Positions 33,779-37,996 of a DNA stretch of 37,996 nucleotides are shown in pieces. The number at the start of each line of letters is the position of its first letter. Position 1 is the first letter of the stretch. The notes beneath the pieces are model-generated. The model was not told where the DNA came from. It saw only the letters and a list, made by a program, of their open reading frames with translations, and did not search any database. A program made the position numbers and the translations under genes. Source of the stretch: a bacterium (GTDB taxonomy: Bacteria > Patescibacteriota > Minisyncoccia > Phycocordibacterales > Phycocordibacteraceae); contig JAKBHL010000008.1 in assembly GCA_021836725.1 (NCBI GenBank), positions 1 through 37,996 on the forward strand, in the 5' to 3' direction.

Positions 33779-35524
33779 ATGACTTCGCTTGAGCATAAAC
33801 GTCACACGCTCGCCCACCTCCTTGCCGCAGCGGTCGAGGAACGCTACCCGCACGCGCAGCCGGCTATCGGCCCTACCATTGAGAACGGCTTTTATTATGA
33901 CTTCGACTTCTCGGGCGGCGAGAGGCCCGGCGAAGAGGATCTCGCGGCGCTCGAGGAAACGATGCGTGCGCTGCTTCCTTCGTGGACGAATATGCGTGCG
34001 GCGGAAGTTTCTCTGAAAGATGCCCGTGATCGTTTCAAAAAGAATCCCTTCAAGAGCGAGCTTATCGACGAGATCGCCGAAAAAGGCGAGAAACTGACGC
34101 TGTATACTGCGGGTAATTTTACCGACTTGTGCCGCGGCGGACACGCGGAAAATCCTGCGAAAGATATCGCGTCCGACTCCTTCGCGCTCGAGCGCGTCGC
34201 CGGCGCGTACTGGCGCGGCAATGAGAAAAACAAGATGCTTACCCGCATCTACGGCCTCGCATTCGATACGAAAGACGAACTTGAGGCGTATCGCGCGCAA
34301 CAGGAAGAAGCGAAAAAACGCGACCATCGCAAGATCGCAAAAGAACAGGGTCTTCTCGTCTTCTCCGATCTCATCGGTTCCGGTATGCCGATGTTCACGC
34401 CGAAGGGTAATATCATCCGCTCTGAGATTATTCGTTATTCGCGCGAGTTGAACGAAGAACTCGGCTTCGGCGAAGTACATACCCCGAACATCAACAGGGG
34501 CGAGCTTTTCAAGATCTCCGGGCACTATGACAAATACAAGGAAGACATGTTTACGGTGAAGAGTCAGTATGTCGAGGACGAGATGTTCCTCAAGCCAATG
34601 AACTGCCCGCAACATACACAGATTTATGCTTCGGCTCCGAGGAGTTATCGCGATCTCCCGGTTCGTTTCTCGGACTTCGCCGTCCTCTATCGTGACGAGC
34701 GTCCAGGAGAGCTCTCTGGCCTTACGCGCTTGCGCTCATTCTCACAAGACGATGGTCATATCTTCTGCCGCGAAGACCAAATAGAGAGTGAGCTCGCGAA
34801 CGTCATCTCTGCGATCCAGAAGGCCCTCGCTACCTACAAGATTGGCTATTGGGTACGACTCTCGCTTCGCGATCCCGAGAAGAAGGAGAAATATATCGGT
34901 GAGGATGCTGTGTGGGAAAAATCTGAAAGTATTATGCGCAAGCTTCTGACGGAAAAGAACATGGAGCATAAAGAGGCGCTTGGCGAGGCCGCGTTCTATG
35001 GCCCTAAGATGGACATCATGGCCGTCGACGCAATCGGTCGTGAATGGCAGATATCCACCATCCAGCTTGACCTCAATATGCCGGCCCGGTTTAGGCTTGA
35101 ATACACCGCCGAGGACGGTAGTAAGAAAACACCCGTGATGATACACCGCGCGCTCGTCGGCTCTCCGGATCGTTTCATGGGCGTGCTCATCGAGCACTAT
35201 GCGGGCGCATTTCCGCTCTGGCTCGCGCCGGTGCAAGTACGCGTGCTTCCGGTGTCTGAAAAACACGCCGCGTATGCGCAGGAGGTTGTAAGCGCGCTCA
35301 AGGCGGCGGGTATCCGCGCAGAAACAGGCGATGCGGATGAATCGCTTGGCAAGAAAATACGCACAGGCAAAATGGAAAAGATCCCGTATCTCCTCGTTGT
35401 CGGTGATGCGGAGGCCGGAGCGAAAACCGTTTCGGTCGAGGACCGCGATGCGGGGAAACTGGATGCGATGCCGCTTGCGGATTTTATCGCGCGCGCAAAC
35501 GAAGAAATCAAGACGCGAGGGTAA
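33779..35524 (+). CDS. thrS: Threonyl-tRNA synthetase lacking the TGS domain
   Basis: 581 aa against about 640. It charges tRNA-Thr. The protein begins directly in the editing domain: the HxxxH in HKRHTLAHLL (residues 6-15) and the partner Cys in FTDLCRGGH near 117. The catalytic core has MNCPQH near 275, motif 2 YRDERPGELSGLTRLRSF and the zinc-site His in DDGHIFC and VMIHRALVGSPDRF. The anticodon domain follows from about residue 480. The N-terminal TGS domain is absent, so only the start is reduced while editing residues are kept. It converges on the surface-protein gene with a 24-bp gap. Confidence 0.95.
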   Translation: MTSLEHKRHTLAHLLAAAVEERYPHAQPAIGPTIENGFYYDFDFSGGERPGEEDLAALEETMRALLPSWTNMRAAEVSLKDARDRFKKNPFKSELIDEIAEKGEKLTLYTAGNFTDLCRGGHAENPAKDIASDSFALERVAGAYWRGNEKNKMLTRIYGLAFDTKDELEAYRAQQEEAKKRDHRKIAKEQGLLVFSDLIGSGMPMFTPKGNIIRSEIIRYSRELNEELGFGEVHTPNINRGELFKISGHYDKYKEDMFTVKSQYVEDEMFLKPMNCPQHTQIYASAPRSYRDLPVRFSDFAVLYRDERPGELSGLTRLRSFSQDDGHIFCREDQIESELANVISAIQKALATYKIGYWVRLSLRDPEKKEKYIGEDAVWEKSESIMRKLLTEKNMEHKEALGEAAFYGPKMDIMAVDAIGREWQISTIQLDLNMPARFRLEYTAEDGSKKTPVMIHRALVGSPDRFMGVLIEHYAGAFPLWLAPVQVRVLPVSEKHAAYAQEVVSALKAAGIRAETGDADESLGKKIRTGKMEKIPYLLVVGDAEAGAKTVSVEDRDAGKLDAMPLADFIARANEEIKTRG

Positions 35525-35548
35525 TCGGCGGAGGGTTTTGAAATCCCC

Positions 35549-37996
35549 TCACGCGCCGAGCGCGGCGAGCGCGCGGGCAAGCGCAAGCTTCGCGCCGGTT
35601 ATCCCCGCCGAATAGCTTGAGTCAATCGCCGTGGCGAGTGCGGCGACGAGCTGTTCGAGATGCGGCGTGGTAAGGCGCGCCGTCAGGCGGCTTATGCCGG
35701 CATCGCAAGCGGTCCCGTCGATGCGCGCGCGGTATACGTCGTCAAGGAGGCAGACGGCGTCAAAGAGCAGCCGTTCCGGCTTCCCTCCCCCGCGCACGTA
35801 TTCCCGCAGTCCGGCAAATACCGCGGTACGATCGCCTTCGACGAGCGCCAAGACAAAACCCCGCACCTGCGGCGCTGCACCGGCTTCCGGCGCGCTCTCC
35901 TTCGCGACTGTCTCGACACGCTCGCCGATCGGTTCGACGTTTTCATATATGGATTCGACATTCTGCGTCTTCACGGCACGATCGACGACTGGCGCGTGAG
36001 TCTGATGCGAAAGGCCTTTCACGATATCCTCTATGGAGAGCGCGCCGTTATGTGCGAAAGATTTGAAACCCTCATAGGCGGAATACCCGCGCGATGCTTG
36101 AGGCGTCTCGGGACGCGGGGGCGCGATTGCCACGGGCGCTACGGTGTCCGCCGGTTTCTGCACGGTGTTGAGCGTCGCGGAAATCTTTTCTCCGAAGCGA
36201 CGTGCGCGGCCGTAGGCAAACGGCACGGCGCCGAAGAGGATGAGATAGGCAAGCGCGAGCGACCAGGCGACAAGTGCAAACCAGTAGAGCGTCGTCCCGA
36301 CGGGTCCGAGATCGAGGCCGGTATAAGGTATCTGCGAAAGGTACAGATATGCGAGCGGTTGCGTGCCCGCATGAGGAAGCGCTGAAAGTGTGATGACGGG
36401 CGGGGGTGGCCCGCCGCCTCCGCCGCAGTTGCTGGTGCACCCGCCGCTACCGCCTGTCACAACAAGCGTTGCGGTACAGGTGAGCGTCTGGCCGGTTTGC
36501 GCATGAAAGGTTCCCGTATAGGTATAACTACCGACTGTTGCCGGGGAGACGATGATTGAGCCGGGCGAGCTTGTCGCGGTCGCAATGCCGTTGCTGATGT
36601 CGACATTTGAGATTCCGCTGCCGCCCCAGGCAAGCGTAGCCGAGCCGCCGGTGGTGTAGCTTGTCGGCGAGACGGTGAGCGAGCAGGTTGGGCCGCCGCC
36701 TCCGCCGCCTCCGCCGTTCACTGAAACAGCCGCGGAACACGTTGCGGTATCTCCGGACGGACTCACGACCGTACCGGTGAATGTGGTATCGGCCGTAATC
36801 GCTCCCGAGCGTATCGATCCGCCGACGGCGGGCGATACGGAACCGATCCCGTGATCGATGGTGAACGTATCGGCATGTGTCGTTGTCCAGGTGAGTGTCG
36901 TGTAGTCGCCGGTACTCACGCTCGTCGGCGAAGCGGTGAGCGTGCAGGTGGGGGCGGAGGGCGGAGGCGGGGTCGAGGTGACTGTCACGGTAGCGGCGCA
37001 GTGGACGGTGCCGCCGGAACCGGTCGCGGTGCCGGTGTAGGTGGTCGTTGTCGGCGGAGAAACGGACTTTGAACCGGAAGCAACCGGTATAACCGGACCG
37101 ATACTTTGATCAATTGAAAACGAAGTGGCATTGGTTGTCGTCCAGCTGAGCGTCGAGGAGCCGCCCGTCTGGATTGCGGTCGGAGAAGCGCTGAGCGTGC
37201 AGGTGGGAGCAGCGGGCGGGGGCGGGGTTGAGGTGACCGTCACGCTCGCGGCGCAGTGGACGGTGCCGCCGGGACCGGTGGCGGTGCCGGTGTAGGTGAT
37301 GGTCGCGGTCGGCGAGACAGACGTCGAGCCGGCGGCGACCGGCGCGAGAGAGCCGATATCCTGATTGATCGAAAATGCCGAAGCGTTAGTTGTCGTCCAG
37401 CTGAGCGTCGAGGAGCCGCCCGTCTGGATTGCGGTCGGAGAAGCGCTGAGCGTGCAGGTGGGAGCTGTGGGAGGCGGAGCAACGGTTACTGCCGCCGCAC
37501 ACGTCGTTTCTCCGCCCGGACCTTTCGCGGTCAAAGTATAGTTTGTCGTCGTAACGGCAAAAATCAGTTTCGCCCCGGAATTCACCGGTGTGACCGAGCC
37601 GACGCCGTTATCTATACTCGTTGACGTCGCGCCGGTCGTTGTCCATGAGAGCGTGGTCAAGCCGCCTCCATACGGGAGCGAAGTCGGATTTGCCTTGAGC
37701 GTGCAGGTGGGGGCGGGGGGCGGAGCCACGGTAACGATGGTCTGACACTGCGTCTGACCGCCGGCACCCGAGACCGTCATTGTAAACTGCGTTGTTATGG
37801 ACTCGGTGACGCCTTGCGAACCGGATGAGCTTGCCGGAATCCATCCTGAGGTAACAGTACCTGCTGTGCCGTTTGCATCGCTACTTTGGATGAGCATATC
37901 CGAAGCCGCGCTCGTGGTCCATGAGAGAACCGTCGAGCCGCCTCCATACGGGAGCGTAGATGGGCTGACAGAAAGAGTGCACGTCGGCACCGGCGG
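35549..37996 (-). CDS. Ig-like-repeat surface protein with one membrane helix and cytoplasmic domain, N terminus missing
   Basis: The frame runs off the window end, so the true start is outside; the first GTG in the window is an internal Val. At least six repeats of about 80-90 residues begin PTC(T/S)L and end with a second Cys in a Cxx(A/I)xVxV strand, likely one disulfide each. Pro- or Gly-rich linkers separate them. After the last repeat come a Cys-containing Gly/Pro linker, the sequence LSQIPYTGLDLGP, one membrane helix (YWFALVAWSLALAYLILFGA) and basic residues (GRARR). A region of about 200 residues inside the cell ends in a helical domain with a GFVLALVEGDR start. Repeats 3 and 4 share an exact 77-bp stretch. 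Role: probably adhesion or envelope display. The DsbA-like protein may form its disulfides. Confidence 0.85.
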   Translation of the reverse strand, partial: PPVPTCTLSVSPSTLPYGGGSTVLSWTTSAASDMLIQSSDANGTAGTVTSGWIPASSSGSQGVTESITTQFTMTVSGAGGQTQCQTIVTVAPPPAPTCTLKANPTSLPYGGGLTTLSWTTTGATSTSIDNGVGSVTPVNSGAKLIFAVTTTNYTLTAKGPGGETTCAAAVTVAPPPTAPTCTLSASPTAIQTGGSSTLSWTTTNASAFSINQDIGSLAPVAAGSTSVSPTATITYTGTATGPGGTVHCAASVTVTSTPPPPAAPTCTLSASPTAIQTGGSSTLSWTTTNATSFSIDQSIGPVIPVASGSKSVSPPTTTTYTGTATGSGGTVHCAATVTVTSTPPPPSAPTCTLTASPTSVSTGDYTTLTWTTTHADTFTIDHGIGSVSPAVGGSIRSGAITADTTFTGTVVSPSGDTATCSAAVSVNGGGGGGGGPTCSLTVSPTSYTTGGSATLAWGGSGISNVDISNGIATATSSPGSIIVSPATVGSYTYTGTFHAQTGQTLTCTATLVVTGGSGGCTSNCGGGGGPPPPVITLSALPHAGTQPLAYLYLSQIPYTGLDLGPVGTTLYWFALVAWSLALAYLILFGAVPFAYGRARRFGEKISATLNTVQKPADTVAPVAIAPPRPETPQASRGYSAYEGFKSFAHNGALSIEDIVKGLSHQTHAPVVDRAVKTQNVESIYENVEPIGERVETVAKESAPEAGAAPQVRGFVLALVEGDRTAVFAGLREYVRGGGKPERLLFDAVCLLDDVYRARIDGTACDAGISRLTARLTTPHLEQLVAALATAIDSSYSAGITGAKLALARALAALGA
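37134..37210 (-). repeat. 77-bp exact direct repeat, copy 1
   Basis: Identical to 37389-37465, with copies 255 bp (85 codons) apart. It encodes the start of an Ig-like repeat and indicates recent duplication or gene conversion within the gene. Confidence 0.8.
37389..37465 (-). repeat. 77-bp exact direct repeat, copy 2
   Basis: Second copy of the stretch at 37134-37210. Confidence 0.8.

Noticed and set aside
37134-37465. Repeats at the right end as a CRISPR array
   Set aside because: Spacing is 255 bp, the frame is coding throughout, and the repeats are protein repeats.

Overview
The window looks like a GC-rich (roughly 58% by eye) chromosomal segment of a Patescibacteria/CPR bacterium, most likely Parcubacteria-like. 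This is an inference from compact RNA polymerase subunits (beta 1058 aa, beta-prime 1238 aa), a 735-aa SMC, a ThrS without TGS domain, a NusB-NUDIX fusion, an L32 without zinc cysteines, tight ATGA overlaps, and a large Ig-repeat surface protein. No rRNA, tRNA, CRISPR array, transposase or phage gene was seen.

Layout. 1-2440: end of an RRM protein, then an accessory locus with a small secreted protein, a CsgG/HfaB-family lipoprotein, and a secreted protein built of three gapless 37-residue repeats. Together they resemble a curli/holdfast-anchor export system. 2466-6707: prmC, two small membrane genes, hisS, a DEDD exonuclease and a DsbA-like protein. 6875-9790: a UvrD-type helicase-nuclease on minus. 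9954-10193: a lone small membrane protein. 10464-20350 (minus): rpoB-rpoC-dnaG-rpoD with gaps of 24, 2 and 33 bp. 20623-22221 (minus): rpsP, khpA, trmD. 22269-24227: RNase R. 24279-29826 (minus): a cysteine-rich small gene, rpmF, nusB-nudix, rnc, two small membrane-protein cassettes around an smc/rnc fusion remnant, then smc. 29941-35524: rnhB diverging from dnaE, then thrS. 35549-end (minus): the Ig-repeat surface protein, cut by the window edge.

Four patterns stand out. (1) A palindromic element of about 105 bp occurs three times with a conserved core and site-specific complementary arms. One copy lies in frame inside prmC; the other two lie between genes. (2) The rnc-smc interval appears to be a cassette slot. 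Two unrelated-looking intervals of 347-349 bp, each carrying a small membrane-protein gene, sit between nearly identical rnc-end and smc-start pieces. The pieces are fused at an 8-bp microhomology, and the cassette -35 box lies inside the last codons of rnc. (3) Eleven or twelve housekeeping genes have a -10 box (often TGnTAnnnT) only 6-8 nt before the start codon, implying leaderless mRNAs. The small accessory genes instead have TTGAC-type -35 boxes, 50-90 nt leaders, Shine-Dalgarno sequences and mostly their own terminators. (4) A CsgG/HfaB-like export lipoprotein is unexpected in a lineage thought to lack a conventional outer membrane.

Overall the window combines core information processing (transcription, replication, translation, RNA decay, chromosome organisation) with short accessory inserts that carry their own expression signals.
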